Source: Marinobacter lutaoensis
GTDB taxonomy: Bacteria; Pseudomonadota; Gammaproteobacteria; Pseudomonadales; Oleiphilaceae
DNA length: 64,000 bases
Direction: 5' to 3'
NCBI RefSeq assembly: GCF_001981305.1
Contig: NZ_MSCW01000011.1
Coordinates: 1-64,000, forward strand
Part shown: positions 27,500 to 37,884 of the stretch, piece by piece
How the letters are laid out: each line of letters begins with the position of its first letter
How positions within the stretch are numbered: position 1 is the first letter of the stretch
Made by a program: the position numbers and the translations under genes
Notes under the pieces: generated by a model
The model's database searches: none
Told to the model about the DNA's origin: nothing
Seen by the model: the letters and a program-made list of their open reading frames with translations, nothing else

Positions 27500-28366
27500 A
27501 TGATCCGGAGTATGACCGCCTTTGCCCGACAGGACGCCCGTGGTGAATGGGGTGTCCTGACCTGCGAGATCCGCACCGTGAACCACCGTTACCTGGAGCC
27601 CTCGTTCCGGTTGCCGGAAGCGCTTCGGGAACTGGAAAACCGGTTCCGCGAGACGCTGCGTCAACGCCTGCGTCGGGGCAAGGTGGATGTCTCCCTGCGT
27701 CTGCAGGGCGCCGAGGAATCGACCCCAGCGTTCGAGATCAACGACGACATCGCCAAGGCGGTGAACCACGCTGCCAATCACATCAATCGCATGCTCGACA
27801 ACCCGGCCCACATCAGTGCCCTGGATATCCTGCGTTGGCCCGGGGTGCTGTCGGTGCCCGAACAGGATTATACCCCTGCCCGGGAAGCCGCGGTGTCTCT
27901 GTTCGACGCCACGGTGACGGAACTGGTGGTGGTCCGGGAGCGGGAAGGAGAGCGGTTGCGGCCGCTGTTCGAAGACCGCTTGGCCACCATGCGCCGTCTG
28001 GTAGCCGGTGTCCGCGCCCGCATGCCGGCCCTGCTGGACGCCCAGGAACGGACTCTGAGAGAGCGCTTCGAAAAGGCCAGGGTGGAGCTGGACCCGGAGC
28101 GGGTGGCTCAGGAAATGGTGCTCCTCGCCCAGAAAAGTGACGTGGCGGAGGAGCTGGACCGCCTGGATGCCCACATCAGCGAAGTCACCGAGACCCTGCA
28201 GCGGGACGAGGCCATCGGCCGGCGTCTGGATTTTCTGATGCAGGAGTTGAACCGCGAGGCCAACACCCTGAGCAGTAAGAGCATCGATGCCGACGTCACC
28301 CGCTCGGCGGTTGACCTGAAGGTGCTCATCGAGCAGATGCGCGAGCAGGTGCAGAATGTTGAGTAG
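27500..28366 (+). CDS. yicC: YicC family endoribonuclease
   Basis: 288 residues. The N-terminus MIRSMTAFARQ and the C-terminal DUF1732 part (GRRLDFLMQELNREANTLSSKS) are the two conserved ends of the family. In E. coli, YicC is an endoribonuclease that helps degrade the small RNA RyhB. TTGGAGA stands before the ATG at 27500. Divergent from rph. Confidence 0.93.
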   Translation: MIRSMTAFARQDARGEWGVLTCEIRTVNHRYLEPSFRLPEALRELENRFRETLRQRLRRGKVDVSLRLQGAEESTPAFEINDDIAKAVNHAANHINRMLDNPAHISALDILRWPGVLSVPEQDYTPAREAAVSLFDATVTELVVVREREGERLRPLFEDRLATMRRLVAGVRARMPALLDAQERTLRERFEKARVELDPERVAQEMVLLAQKSDVAEELDRLDAHISEVTETLQRDEAIGRRLDFLMQELNREANTLSSKSIDADVTRSAVDLKVLIEQMREQVQNVE

Positions 28367-28463
28367 CAAGCCACGCAGTGGACGTTTGAATTGGCGCGAC
28401 CGGCGTCGTTTCGCATAAGATCACGGCCTCACCTCAACCCTACCGCTGACAAGAGGGAACAAT

Positions 28464-29420
28464 ATGGACATTACACTGATCGTCACAGGAGTGATCGCGG
28501 CTCTGGTTGTCGTCACCATCGCCAAATCCATGCGGATCGTGCCGCATGCGGAGTTGCATGTCATCGAGCGGCTGGGGCGGTTCAACCGGGTGCTCAGCGG
28601 TGGGCTCAACTTCATTGTGCCGTTTGTGGACACGGTGCGGGCCAAGTTCACCACCCAGGAGCAGCTGGTCAATCTGAATCCGCAGAGTGTGATCACCAAG
28701 GATAACGTGAGCATCACCATCGATGGCCTGGTTTATCTGCGGGTCAATGATGCGATGAAGGCCACCTACGAGATCGATGACCTTCAGACGGCAATCGCGC
28801 AGCTGGCGCAGACGACGCTCCGGGCCGAAATCGGCAAGATGGAGCTGGACGAGACGCTGTCCAGCCGGGAAGAAATGAACCAGTCCCTGCAACGGGCGCT
28901 GGACGAAGCCTCGGGCGGCTGGGGCGCCAAAGTGACCCGTGTTGAAATCAGCGACATTTCCGTGCCGCAGGACGTTCAGGAAGCCATGGAGCTGCAGCTG
29001 CGTGCGGCCCGTGAACGCCGGGCGATCGAGACCAAGGCGGCGGCGGACAAGAACGCCACCATCGCTAAAGCCGAAGGTGACCGCCAGCGGGTGTTTCTGG
29101 AGGCTGAAGCCATCGAGCGGATGGCCGAAGCGAAGAAGAAAGAGGAAATTCTCCTGGCCGAAGCGGCCCGCCAGCGGGAAATCCTGAATGCCGAGGGTCA
29201 GAAGCAGGCGCTCGAACTCATTGCCCAGGCGCTGCGGGACAATCCTCAGTCCGGTGAGTTTCTGCTTGCCAAGGACCGTATCCAGGCCTGGAACGGCATC
29301 GCCGCCTCGGACTCCCGGAACAAGGTGGTGGTGCCCTATGAAGCGGCGGAGTTGCTGGGCAGTCTGTCGCTGCTGAAAAACATGGTTGAGCCGCCCAAGG
29401 CACACCGACAAGTGGATTGA
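28464..29420 (+). CDS. qmcA: SPFH/band 7 membrane protein (stomatin-like, QmcA/slipin)
   Basis: 318 residues. One N-terminal membrane span (residues 4-22), then an SPFH domain (AELHVIERLGRFNRVLSGGLNFIVPFVD) and a long Ala/Glu/Lys helix (AERRAIE...AEGDRQRVFLEAEA) that oligomerises. Such proteins form large ring-like scaffolds in lipid-raft-like membrane patches and regulate proteases. The next gene encodes an NfeD protein, the standard partner. Confidence 0.9.
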   Translation: MDITLIVTGVIAALVVVTIAKSMRIVPHAELHVIERLGRFNRVLSGGLNFIVPFVDTVRAKFTTQEQLVNLNPQSVITKDNVSITIDGLVYLRVNDAMKATYEIDDLQTAIAQLAQTTLRAEIGKMELDETLSSREEMNQSLQRALDEASGGWGAKVTRVEISDISVPQDVQEAMELQLRAARERRAIETKAAADKNATIAKAEGDRQRVFLEAEAIERMAEAKKKEEILLAEAARQREILNAEGQKQALELIAQALRDNPQSGEFLLAKDRIQAWNGIAASDSRNKVVVPYEAAELLGSLSLLKNMVEPPKAHRQVD

Positions 29421-29470
29421 TGCGATGGCCCGGGCGCTCCCGCCCGAGCCCCGTGTCCGGAGGGACGACA

Positions 29471-29911
29471 ATGACATGGGCGTGGTGGATCTGGATTTCC
29501 GCCGGGGTGCTGCTGGTGACGGCCGAAGCGTTCCTCGGTTCCTTCGTGATTCTCTGGTTTGGTTTCGGTGCTGTACTCTCGGGCCTGCTGACGCTGCTGA
29601 TGCCCGAGCTGCATCTGGGGGTCCAGCTGCTGATTGCGGTTCTCAGCGGGGCGGTATTGATGTTTTTGTTCCGTGATCGCTGGGTGGCCAGGGGCAACGC
29701 GGAAACCGATACCCTGTACACTTTCAGTGGCGGGCCGGGCGAGCTGAAAGTCAGTGCTTCGGGCGAAATGCGCGTGTCGGCCCGAGGGACCTACTGGATG
29801 ATCGCCAACCCGCAGGTACTTCCGGAAGCGCAGCGCAGGGATGGCATGACGGTCGTGATCGAACGGTTTGAAAACAACCGTGCGGTGCTGGCCCCACCGG
29901 AGGCGGGGTGA
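29471..29911 (+). CDS. NfeD family protein (YbbK-like OB-fold membrane protein)
   Basis: 146 residues. Two hydrophobic spans in residues 5-70 (WIWISAGVLLVTAEAFLG, IAVLSGAVLMFLF) are followed by a soluble C-terminal beta domain (GEMRVSARGTYWMIAN) of the NfeD OB type. Short NfeD proteins pair with SPFH scaffolds. GGAGGGACGACA precedes the ATG at 29471, making this start much better than the in-frame one at 29417 that overlaps the previous gene. Confidence 0.88.
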   Translation: MTWAWWIWISAGVLLVTAEAFLGSFVILWFGFGAVLSGLLTLLMPELHLGVQLLIAVLSGAVLMFLFRDRWVARGNAETDTLYTFSGGPGELKVSASGEMRVSARGTYWMIANPQVLPEAQRRDGMTVVIERFENNRAVLAPPEAG

Positions 29912-29947
29912 TGCCTGAGTGCTCCGGTCTGCCAGGCGCTTGCCTGA

Positions 29948-30679
<732 letters not shown>

Positions 30680-30765
30680 TACGGGGATTTCCTGTATACA
30701 AATTGAGCCGCCGGCAGTAAACTGTGCGGCTTGCTGAATCAGTCATTCTATTTGTCGGGGAAGTT

Positions 30766-30978
30766 ATGGCACGAGTTACCGTTGAAGATTGTCTGGAACA
30801 CGTCGACAACCGTTTCCAGTTGGTGTTGCTGGCGACCAAGCGTGCCCGCCAGATCGCGACCAAGGGCGCGGAGCCGCTGGTCCCGGAAGAGAACGATAAG
30901 CCGACAGTGATTGCCCTGCGTGAAATCGCCGAAGGCAAGATCACTCGCGACCTGCTGAACGAAGACGACGACGATTGA
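30766..30978 (+). CDS. rpoZ: RNA polymerase omega subunit
   Basis: 70 residues. [30 protein letters not shown] is the conserved start (written here in part by position 1-30). The omega subunit binds the beta-prime subunit, helps assembly and forms part of a ppGpp site. The C-terminus is acidic (NEDDDD) and shorter than the E. coli protein. GGGGAAG precedes the ATG at 30766. A terminator follows before spoT. Confidence 0.96.
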   Translation: MARVTVEDCLEHVDNRFQLVLLATKRARQIATKGAEPLVPEENDKPTVIALREIAEGKITRDLLNEDDDD

Positions 30979-31079
30979 CGCCTGGCAGCCTTATTGGCTT
31001 GTTCGCAAATAAGAAGCATTGAAATCCGCCCCCGCAGTTTTATAGTGTATCTATAGAGTTGCTGGAAGGATCAGGAAGG

Positions 31080-31107
31080 ACCCGGATGCGTGCATTCGGG
31101 TTTTTTT
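31080..31107 (+). terminator. Rho-independent terminator between rpoZ and spoT
   Basis: ACCCGGATGC and GCATTCGGGT pair (one G-T wobble) around a 2-base loop and are followed by seven T. spoT therefore probably has its own promoter in addition to read-through from gmk-rpoZ. Confidence 0.85.
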
Positions 31108-31139
31108 GTCCCTGAAATACGGAAACATGTGGAGGCGCG

Positions 31140-33278
31140 GTGTCGGCAGAGCCTACGGTCGAAGGGCTGGCGAAGGAGCTCAGTACCTACCTGGATACCA
31201 ATCGCATCAATCAGGTGCGACGGGCCTACTATTACGCCGAACAGGCCCATGAGGGCCAAATGCGCAAGAGCGGCGACCGTTACATCACTCATCCGCTGGC
31301 GGTCGCCCGCATCCTCGCCGAGCTGAAACTGGACCATCAGAGCCTGATGGCTGCCATGCTCCACGACGTCATCGAGGATACGGGGATTCCGAAGGACGCC
31401 CTGGCCGAGCAGTTCGGGGAGGATGTGGCCGAGCTGGTGGATGGGGTCAGCAAGCTGACCCAGATCGAGTTTCGTTCCCGCGCCGAGGCCCAGGCCGAGA
31501 ATTTCCAGAAAATGACCCTGGCCATGGCCAAGGACATCCGGGTCATCCTGGTGAAGCTGGCCGACCGCCTGCACAACATGCGCACGCTGGGCCCCATGCC
31601 CTACGAAAAGCGCCAGCGCATCGCCACCGAAACCCTCGATATCTACGCCCCCATCGCCAACCGCCTGGGGATGCACTCGATCTGTACCGAGCTGGAGGAC
31701 CTGGGGTTCGCGGCGCTGTATCCGATGCGCGCGCGCTACATCCGCAAAGCGGTGGAGAAGCTGCGCGGCAGCCACCGGGAAATCATCGAGGAAATCCGGG
31801 GCAAGCTGCAGGCCAAGCTGGAGGAGCGTGGCCTGCCCGGGCGCATCCTGGGGCGCGAGAAACACCTGAACAGCATCTACAACAAGATGAAGTTCAAGCA
31901 CAAGTCGTTCCACGAGATCATGGATGTCTACGCGTTTCGGATCATCACCGACACCGAGGACGACTGTTACCGCATTCTCGGTGCCGTGCACAGCCTTTAC
32001 AAGCCCCTGCCCGGGCGTTTCAAGGACTATATCGCCATGCCCAAGGCCAACGGCTACCAGTCCCTGCACACTACGCTGTTCGGCATGCACGTGAACATCG
32101 AGATCCAGATCCGCACCGAGGAAATGGAACAGATCGCCAACAACGGCATCGCCGCGCACTGGATGTACAAGAACGAAGCGTCCAATGTCACCAGCGTGAA
32201 CCAGGCCCGGGTGGACCGCTGGCTGAAGGGGCTGATGGAAATGCGGGAACGGGCGGACGATTCCCTGGAGTTCATCGAGCACGTCAAGGTAGACCTGTTC
32301 CCGGATGAAGTCTACGTCTTCACGCCCAAGGGCCGGATTCTGGAGTTGCCCAGCGGCGCCACACCGGTGGATTTTGCCTACGCCATCCACACCGACATCG
32401 GCAATGCCGCCGTGGCCTGCCGGATCAACCGCAACCTGGCCTCCCTGAGCCAGCCCCTGCAAAGTGGCCAGACCGTCGAAATCATCACCGCTCCCGGCGC
32501 CCGGCCGAACCCTGCCTGGCTCAGTTTCGTCGTGACCGGCAAGGCGCGCAGCAGCATCCGGCACGCGCTCAAGACCCAGAAGCGGGCCGAATCTCTGGAG
32601 CTGGGCCGCACGCTGCTGAAAAAATCCCTGAAAGGCTTTGGCACCAAGCTGTCGGAGATCAGCGATGCCCAGATCCAGGCTGTGGTCCGGCACAACCAAG
32701 TCAGCAGTTTCGATGACTTGGTCAGCGACATCGGGCTGGGCAATCGCATGGCGTATTTGGTGGCCCGGCAGCTGGTGCACGGCGCCGAGGGCTCGGACAC
32801 CGCGACGGTGGAGGAAGCCCAGCCGGTGGACGGCGGCCCGGTGACCATCCGTGGCACGGAAGGCCTGCTGGTGCGGTTCGCCAGCTGCTGCAAGCCGATC
32901 CCCGGCGATCCGGTGGTCGGGGTGATGGACTCCGGCAAGGGCATGGTGATTCATTCCGACACCTGCTCACGGCTGCCGGACGATGACGAAGGCCGCGCCA
33001 GTCTGACCCACCTGAAGTGGGCGAAGGACATCACCAACGAGTTCGCGGTGGAGTTGCGGGTCGAGCTTGAACGTCAGCGTGGCATCATCGCCGAGCTGGC
33101 CAACGCGGTGGCCAAGGCGGACGGCAACATCGAACGGATCAACGTGGAAGAGCAGAACGCCAAGTTCAGTGTCGTCAGCCTGGTACTGCATGTGAGCGGC
33201 CGCAAACACCTGGCCCGGGTGATGCGGCGCATCCGGACCATCCGGGCGGTGACCCATATCAGCCGGGTCCGCCACTGA
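31140..33278 (+). CDS. spoT: Bifunctional (p)ppGpp synthetase/hydrolase SpoT
   Basis: 712 residues. The hydrolase domain has HD at 75-76 (HDVIEDTG), followed by the synthetase domain ([27 protein letters not shown] region, [10 protein letters not shown]), then TGS ([24 protein letters not shown], by position about 385-410), a helical/zinc-like region (CCKPIPGD) and a C-terminal ACT domain. The intact HD marks it as SpoT rather than RelA. It starts at GTG after GGAGG. ridA follows 77 bases on. Confidence 0.96.
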   Translation: MSAEPTVEGLAKELSTYLDTNRINQVRRAYYYAEQAHEGQMRKSGDRYITHPLAVARILAELKLDHQSLMAAMLHDVIEDTGIPKDALAEQFGEDVAELVDGVSKLTQIEFRSRAEAQAENFQKMTLAMAKDIRVILVKLADRLHNMRTLGPMPYEKRQRIATETLDIYAPIANRLGMHSICTELEDLGFAALYPMRARYIRKAVEKLRGSHREIIEEIRGKLQAKLEERGLPGRILGREKHLNSIYNKMKFKHKSFHEIMDVYAFRIITDTEDDCYRILGAVHSLYKPLPGRFKDYIAMPKANGYQSLHTTLFGMHVNIEIQIRTEEMEQIANNGIAAHWMYKNEASNVTSVNQARVDRWLKGLMEMRERADDSLEFIEHVKVDLFPDEVYVFTPKGRILELPSGATPVDFAYAIHTDIGNAAVACRINRNLASLSQPLQSGQTVEIITAPGARPNPAWLSFVVTGKARSSIRHALKTQKRAESLELGRTLLKKSLKGFGTKLSEISDAQIQAVVRHNQVSSFDDLVSDIGLGNRMAYLVARQLVHGAEGSDTATVEEAQPVDGGPVTIRGTEGLLVRFASCCKPIPGDPVVGVMDSGKGMVIHSDTCSRLPDDDEGRASLTHLKWAKDITNEFAVELRVELERQRGIIAELANAVAKADGNIERINVEEQNAKFSVVSLVLHVSGRKHLARVMRRIRTIRAVTHISRVRH

Positions 33279-33355
33279 AGCCCGTTGCAAGACAGTTGAC
33301 AGCCGCCTCGCGCAGGGGCGAGCATTGGCGTTTTGGACGAGAGGACAAGACAATC

Positions 33356-33742
33356 ATGACCAACAAATCCGTCATCCAGACCGAAAACGCGCCTCAGGCC
33401 ATCGGCACCTACTCACAGGCGGTCAAGGCCGGTGACACCGTATACCTGTCCGGCCAGATTCCGCTGGATCCCGAAACCATGGACGTGGTGCCGGGGGATT
33501 TCGCTGCCAAGACCCGGCAGGTGTTCGAAAACCTCAAGGCCGTGTGCGAAGCGGCCGGCGGTGGTCTGAAGGACATCGTCAAACTCAACATCTACATGAC
33601 GGACCTGGCCAACTTCGCCACGGTCAACGAGATCATGGCCACCTACTTCCAGGAACCGTACCCGGCCCGGGCCGCCATCGGCGTCGCCGCGCTGCCGAAG
33701 GGCGTGCCCATCGAGATGGATGCGGTGATGGTACTCAGCTGA
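33356..33742 (+). CDS. ridA: RidA family reactive intermediate deaminase
   Basis: 128 residues, normal length. It hydrolyses reactive enamine/imine intermediates made by PLP enzymes such as threonine dehydratase. The signature [18 protein letters not shown] and the catalytic arginine in [15 protein letters not shown] are present. The ATG at 33356 is the conserved start ([13 protein letters not shown]); 20 upstream codons are spurious. Downstream of spoT, as in Pseudomonas. Confidence 0.95.
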   Translation: MTNKSVIQTENAPQAIGTYSQAVKAGDTVYLSGQIPLDPETMDVVPGDFAAKTRQVFENLKAVCEAAGGGLKDIVKLNIYMTDLANFATVNEIMATYFQEPYPARAAIGVAALPKGVPIEMDAVMVLS

Positions 33743-34612
33743 TCAGCTGAGGCTGTCGATCACCTGCCGGTACCCCGCCCGATAGTTGGGGTACCGGAAC
33801 TCGAAGCCGCTTTCCCGCAGGCGTCGGTTATCACAACGCTTGCTGCCCGCCCGCCCACCCTGGCGGGCATCTTCGGCCGGGGGCCGGCAGGGTACCTGCC
33901 GGCGCAACCAGGCCACCACCTCATCCAGCCGGGCCGGCTCGCTGTCACTGGCGAGATACACCGGCGCCAGCGCCTGCCCGTTCAGGGCTTGAGCCGTCAG
34001 ATGGGTAACCACCCGAACCGCGTCTTCCTCGTGGATCCGGTTGCTGAAGGGCGCCGGGCTCACAGGGGCCACCCGCCCTTGCCGCACCTCCTCGAGAAAC
34101 CGGGTTCGGGTTGGCCCGTAGATGCCACTGAAACGCACCACTGTGGCCGGATGGCCGCTGCCCAGGGCGAGTTGTTCGCCAGCCAGTATCTGCTGGCCGC
34201 TGAAGCTGCGGGGCTCGGTGGCGCTGCTCTCGTCCACCCATTCATCGTGATGCTGGGCGTACACGCTGGTGCTGCTGATGAACAGCAGCCGGGTCAGGGG
34301 CCGGGACCCCAGCGCGTCGATCAGGTTGCGCAGACCGGTGACGTAGGCGGTCCGGTAACCCGCCTCGTCGTACTGACTTGGCGTCAGGCAGTAGATAACG
34401 ACGTCCAAGGCGTCCGGCAATGCCGGGCGCAGGCTGCCCGGCCGGCTCAGGTCGGCCGCGATGCCGGTGACCCCGGAAGGAATCCGGCGGATGTCCCGGC
34501 GCAGCCCGAACACCTGGGCCCGCCCCACCAGCGCCTGGGCGATCCGCCCCCCCAACTTGCCGCAGCCGGCGACCAGGATTTTTGTCGGGTGGGTGTTTTC
34601 AGTGATTGCCAT
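33743..34612 (-). CDS. NAD(P)-dependent epimerase/dehydratase family protein (atypical SDR, YeeZ-like)
   Basis: 289 residues. A Rossmann fold begins ILVAGCGKLGGRIAQAL (glycine pattern GxGxxG with C), and LLFISSTSVYAQ stands where the active-site strand and Tyr lie in the extended SDR fold. IYGPTRTRFLEEV follows. The substrate is unknown; E. coli YeeZ is the nearest named type. It ends one base after the ridA stop on the opposite strand. I chose the ATG at 34612; a TTG four codons earlier is an alternative. Confidence 0.82.
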   Translation of the reverse strand: MAITENTHPTKILVAGCGKLGGRIAQALVGRAQVFGLRRDIRRIPSGVTGIAADLSRPGSLRPALPDALDVVIYCLTPSQYDEAGYRTAYVTGLRNLIDALGSRPLTRLLFISSTSVYAQHHDEWVDESSATEPRSFSGQQILAGEQLALGSGHPATVVRFSGIYGPTRTRFLEEVRQGRVAPVSPAPFSNRIHEEDAVRVVTHLTAQALNGQALAPVYLASDSEPARLDEVVAWLRRQVPCRPPAEDARQGGRAGSKRCDNRRLRESGFEFRYPNYRAGYRQVIDSLS

Positions 34613-34688
34613 AGGCAATTTCAATCCTTATGCTTTTACTCATAAATTCGCAACTGGTTCCTACCGACAGACCCGACCGGAGCTCGCC

Positions 34689-35648
34689 ATGACTCTCACG
34701 GAGTTACGATACGTTGTTACCCTGGCCCGCGAACGGCATTTTGGCCGGGCGGCCGAGCGTTGCCATGTCAGCCAGCCGACCCTCAGCGTCGCCGTGAAGA
34801 AGCTCGAGGATGAGCTCGGGGTGCCGCTGTTCGAGCGCAGCAAGAGCAGCATTCGGGTCACCGAGACTGGCCAGCGTATCATAGAGCAGGCCCAGCGGGT
34901 GCTGGATCAGGTCAACGTGATCCGTGACATCGCCCAGGACGGTAAGAACCAGTTGAATTCACCGCTGAAGGTCGGGGCAATCTACACCATCGGCCCCTAC
35001 CTGTTCCCCCATCTGTTACCGGAGTTGCGTCGTGCGGCTCCGGAGATGCCGCTGTTTATCGAGGAAAACTACACCGCCAACCTGCGCCAGAAACTGCGCC
35101 AGTCGGAGCTGGACGCGATCATCATCGCGCTGCCGTTCGAGGAACCGGAAGTGGTGACCATGCCCCTGTATGACGAGCCCTTCGTGGTTCTGCTGCCGGG
35201 CGGCCACCCGCTGACCCGGGAAACCCAGATCACCGCCGACCAGCTGGCCCGTGAGCAGTTGCTGCTGCTCGGCCCCGGGCACTGTTTCCGGGACCAGGTG
35301 CTGGAATCCTGCCCACCGCTGGTGGAGGCCATCACCAAACGGGTGGACCAGGGCTCGCCGTCGCTGGTGACCGAAGGCAGTTCCCTGGAAACCATCCGTC
35401 ACATGGTGGCCTCGGGATTGGGCGTGACCGTGCTGCCGATGTCCGCAGCGACCGCCATGCAGTATCCGGAAGAAATCCTTGCCGTGCGTCCGTTCGCACC
35501 GCCGGTGCCGTTCCGGACGGTGGCGCTGGCCTGGCGGGTGACCTTCCCCCGGCCAAAGGCCATTGATGTACTGTCGCTGGCAGCCAGCCAGTGCCGGGTC
35601 ATCGAGAAGGCGAAAACGGAAACACCGGCGGTGGCGGCAGCCTCCTGA
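34689..35648 (+). CDS. oxyR: Hydrogen-peroxide-sensing regulator OxyR
   Basis: 319 residues, LysR family. The winged-helix DNA-binding domain is at residues 1-60 (ERHFGRAAERCHVSQPTLSVAVKKLE). The peroxide-sensing pair is kept: GHCFRDQVLESC gives two cysteines nine residues apart, as Cys199 and Cys208 in E. coli OxyR. A 10-residue Ala/Thr tail extends the C-terminus. recG begins nine bases after its stop; oxyR-recG is a known pseudomonad operon. Confidence 0.95.
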   Translation: MTLTELRYVVTLARERHFGRAAERCHVSQPTLSVAVKKLEDELGVPLFERSKSSIRVTETGQRIIEQAQRVLDQVNVIRDIAQDGKNQLNSPLKVGAIYTIGPYLFPHLLPELRRAAPEMPLFIEENYTANLRQKLRQSELDAIIIALPFEEPEVVTMPLYDEPFVVLLPGGHPLTRETQITADQLAREQLLLLGPGHCFRDQVLESCPPLVEAITKRVDQGSPSLVTEGSSLETIRHMVASGLGVTVLPMSAATAMQYPEEILAVRPFAPPVPFRTVALAWRVTFPRPKAIDVLSLAASQCRVIEKAKTETPAVAAAS

Positions 35649-35656
35649 GGCAACCG

Positions 35657-37732
35657 ATGACCTCACTGGAAGATATTCCGGTCACCCAGTTAAAGGGGGT
35701 CGGCGAGGCCCTGGCGGGCAAGCTGGCCAAACTGGGAATTTCGAGTTTACAGGACCTGCTGTTTCACCTGCCGCACCGTTACGAGGACCGGACCCGCGTG
35801 ATCCCCATGGGGCAGCTGCGGATCGGCGATGTCGCGGTGGTCGAGGGCGAGGTGATGAAAGCGGACCTGGTGATGGGGCGCCGCCGCAGCCTGCAGGTGA
35901 CCCTCCGGGACGACACGGGCTTTCTGGTGATGCGCTTTTTTCACTTCACCGCGGCGCAAAAGGCTCAGCTGGCCGAGGGCGTCCGGGTTCGCTGTTTTGG
36001 CGAGGTGCGCCCGGGGCGCGCGGGCTACGAGTTCTACCATCCCGAATATCAGGTCAACCCGGCGCCGATGCCGCCGCCGGGTCAGGCCACCCTGACTCCG
36101 GTTTACCCATTGACCGAGGGCATTCAACAACCCCGCGTGCGCAGCCTGTGCCGACAGGCCCTGACCTATCTTGACCGCTACCCCATCCACGACTGGCTGC
36201 CACCGGAATTGCTGGCGGAGTACCAGCTGCCCGGCATTACCGAGGCGGTGCAATTGGTGCATGCCCCGCCGGCCGACGCACCCGTTCATCTGCTGATGGC
36301 GGGCCGGCACCCCGCCCAGCAACGGCTGGTGATGGAAGAGCTGCTGGCGCACCAGCTGAGCCTGTTGCAGGTCCGCCAGCAGATCCAGAGGCGCGAAGCC
36401 TTGCCGCTGTTGCCGGCCGGTGACCTGGTGGAGCGGTTCCTGGACCACCTGCCGTTCACGCTGACTCGGGCCCAGCGCCAGGTGGTCGCCGAGATCCGCC
36501 AGGATCTCAGCCAGCCTGTACCCATGCTGCGCTTGGTTCAGGGGGATGTGGGTTCGGGCAAGACGGTGGTGGCGGCGATGGCCGCGTTGCAGGCCATCGG
36601 TGCCGGGGCCCAGGTGGCTCTGATGGCGCCGACGGAAATCCTTGCCGAGCAGCACTACCAGAACTTCCGTGGCTGGTTCTCGCCACTGGGGCTGACCCTG
36701 GCCTGGTTGTCCGGAAAGATCAAGGGGCGTGCCCGGCAGCAGGCCCTGGAGGCGGTACGCACGGGGGCGGCCAGCGTGGTAATCGGTACCCATGCGCTGT
36801 TTCAGGAGGAAGTCGCCTTCGACCGGCTGGCACTGGTGATCATCGACGAACAGCACCGGTTCGGTGTGCATCAGCGCCTGGCCCTGAGGGAGAAGGGTGT
36901 GGGGGGGCGCCTGGCACCGCACCAGCTGATCATGACCGCGACGCCCATACCCAGGACGCTGGCGATGAGTGCCTATGCGGATCTCGACACGTCGGTGATC
37001 GATGAGTTGCCGCCGGGGCGCCAGCCGATTGAAACCATCGTCGTGCCCGATACTCGGCGGGACGACGTCATCGAGCGGGTCCGGCGGGCCTGCCGGGAAG
37101 GACGCCAGGCCTATTGGGTCTGTACCCTGATTGAGGAGTCCGAGGCGCTGCAGTGCCAGGCTGCCGAGGTGACGGCTGGGGAACTGGCCGAGCGTCTGCC
37201 GGAGTTGAAGGTCGGTCTGGTCCATGGTCGGCTCAAGGCTCAGGAGAAGGCCCGGGTGATGGACGAGTTCAAGTCTGGAACGCTGGATTTGCTGGTGGCC
37301 ACCACCGTCATCGAGGTGGGCGTCGATGTTGCCAATGCCTCCCTGATCATCATTGAGAACCCCGAGCGGCTCGGCTTGGCCCAGTTGCATCAGCTGCGAG
37401 GCCGCGTTGGCCGAGGCAGCCAGGCCAGCTATTGTGTACTGCTGTACCACCCCCCCCTGTCGGCCAACGGCCGGGCCCGGTTGCAGGCCCTGCGGGACAG
37501 CCAGGACGGTTTCGTCATCGCGGAGAAGGACCTGGAAATCCGCGGGCCCGGTGAGGTGCTCGGTACACGCCAGACCGGCATGATGCAGTTCCGGCTGGCG
37601 GACTTCGAGCGGGACAAGGGCTGGATCGAGACGGTCCGGGACATGGCGCCACGGCTGATGGCGGATCACCGGGCCACGGGGGCTCTGATCAGGCGATGGC
37701 TGGGTGAAAACATTCGATATGGGGATGTCTGA
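35657..37732 (+). CDS. recG: ATP-dependent DNA helicase RecG
   Basis: 691 residues. The N-terminal wedge domain (GVGEALAGKLAKLGISSLQDLLFHLPHRYEDRT, by position 14-46) is followed by the helicase core: Walker A LVQGDVGSGKTVVAAMAALQ, DEQHRFG as motif II, motif III TATPIPRTLAM, and motif VI QLRGRVGRGSQASYC. RecG rewinds stalled forks and Holliday junctions. The ATG at 35657 gives the normal N-terminus; co-transcribed with oxyR. Confidence 0.97.
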   Translation: MTSLEDIPVTQLKGVGEALAGKLAKLGISSLQDLLFHLPHRYEDRTRVIPMGQLRIGDVAVVEGEVMKADLVMGRRRSLQVTLRDDTGFLVMRFFHFTAAQKAQLAEGVRVRCFGEVRPGRAGYEFYHPEYQVNPAPMPPPGQATLTPVYPLTEGIQQPRVRSLCRQALTYLDRYPIHDWLPPELLAEYQLPGITEAVQLVHAPPADAPVHLLMAGRHPAQQRLVMEELLAHQLSLLQVRQQIQRREALPLLPAGDLVERFLDHLPFTLTRAQRQVVAEIRQDLSQPVPMLRLVQGDVGSGKTVVAAMAALQAIGAGAQVALMAPTEILAEQHYQNFRGWFSPLGLTLAWLSGKIKGRARQQALEAVRTGAASVVIGTHALFQEEVAFDRLALVIIDEQHRFGVHQRLALREKGVGGRLAPHQLIMTATPIPRTLAMSAYADLDTSVIDELPPGRQPIETIVVPDTRRDDVIERVRRACREGRQAYWVCTLIEESEALQCQAAEVTAGELAERLPELKVGLVHGRLKAQEKARVMDEFKSGTLDLLVATTVIEVGVDVANASLIIIENPERLGLAQLHQLRGRVGRGSQASYCVLLYHPPLSANGRARLQALRDSQDGFVIAEKDLEIRGPGEVLGTRQTGMMQFRLADFERDKGWIETVRDMAPRLMADHRATGALIRRWLGENIRYGDV

Positions 37733-37884
37733 TCAACGTCTGTTGCGCGGCTCGCTGCGTATGTAATTGGGCAAACATGGAGCGGTGTCAAAGCCTGGCC
37801 GGATTCCTTACCCTATACTGAACACTGGGATATGAAGAGGGAAAGGGCGCCAGGAGGGTTTACAACAACAGTCGGGAGAAGTTT

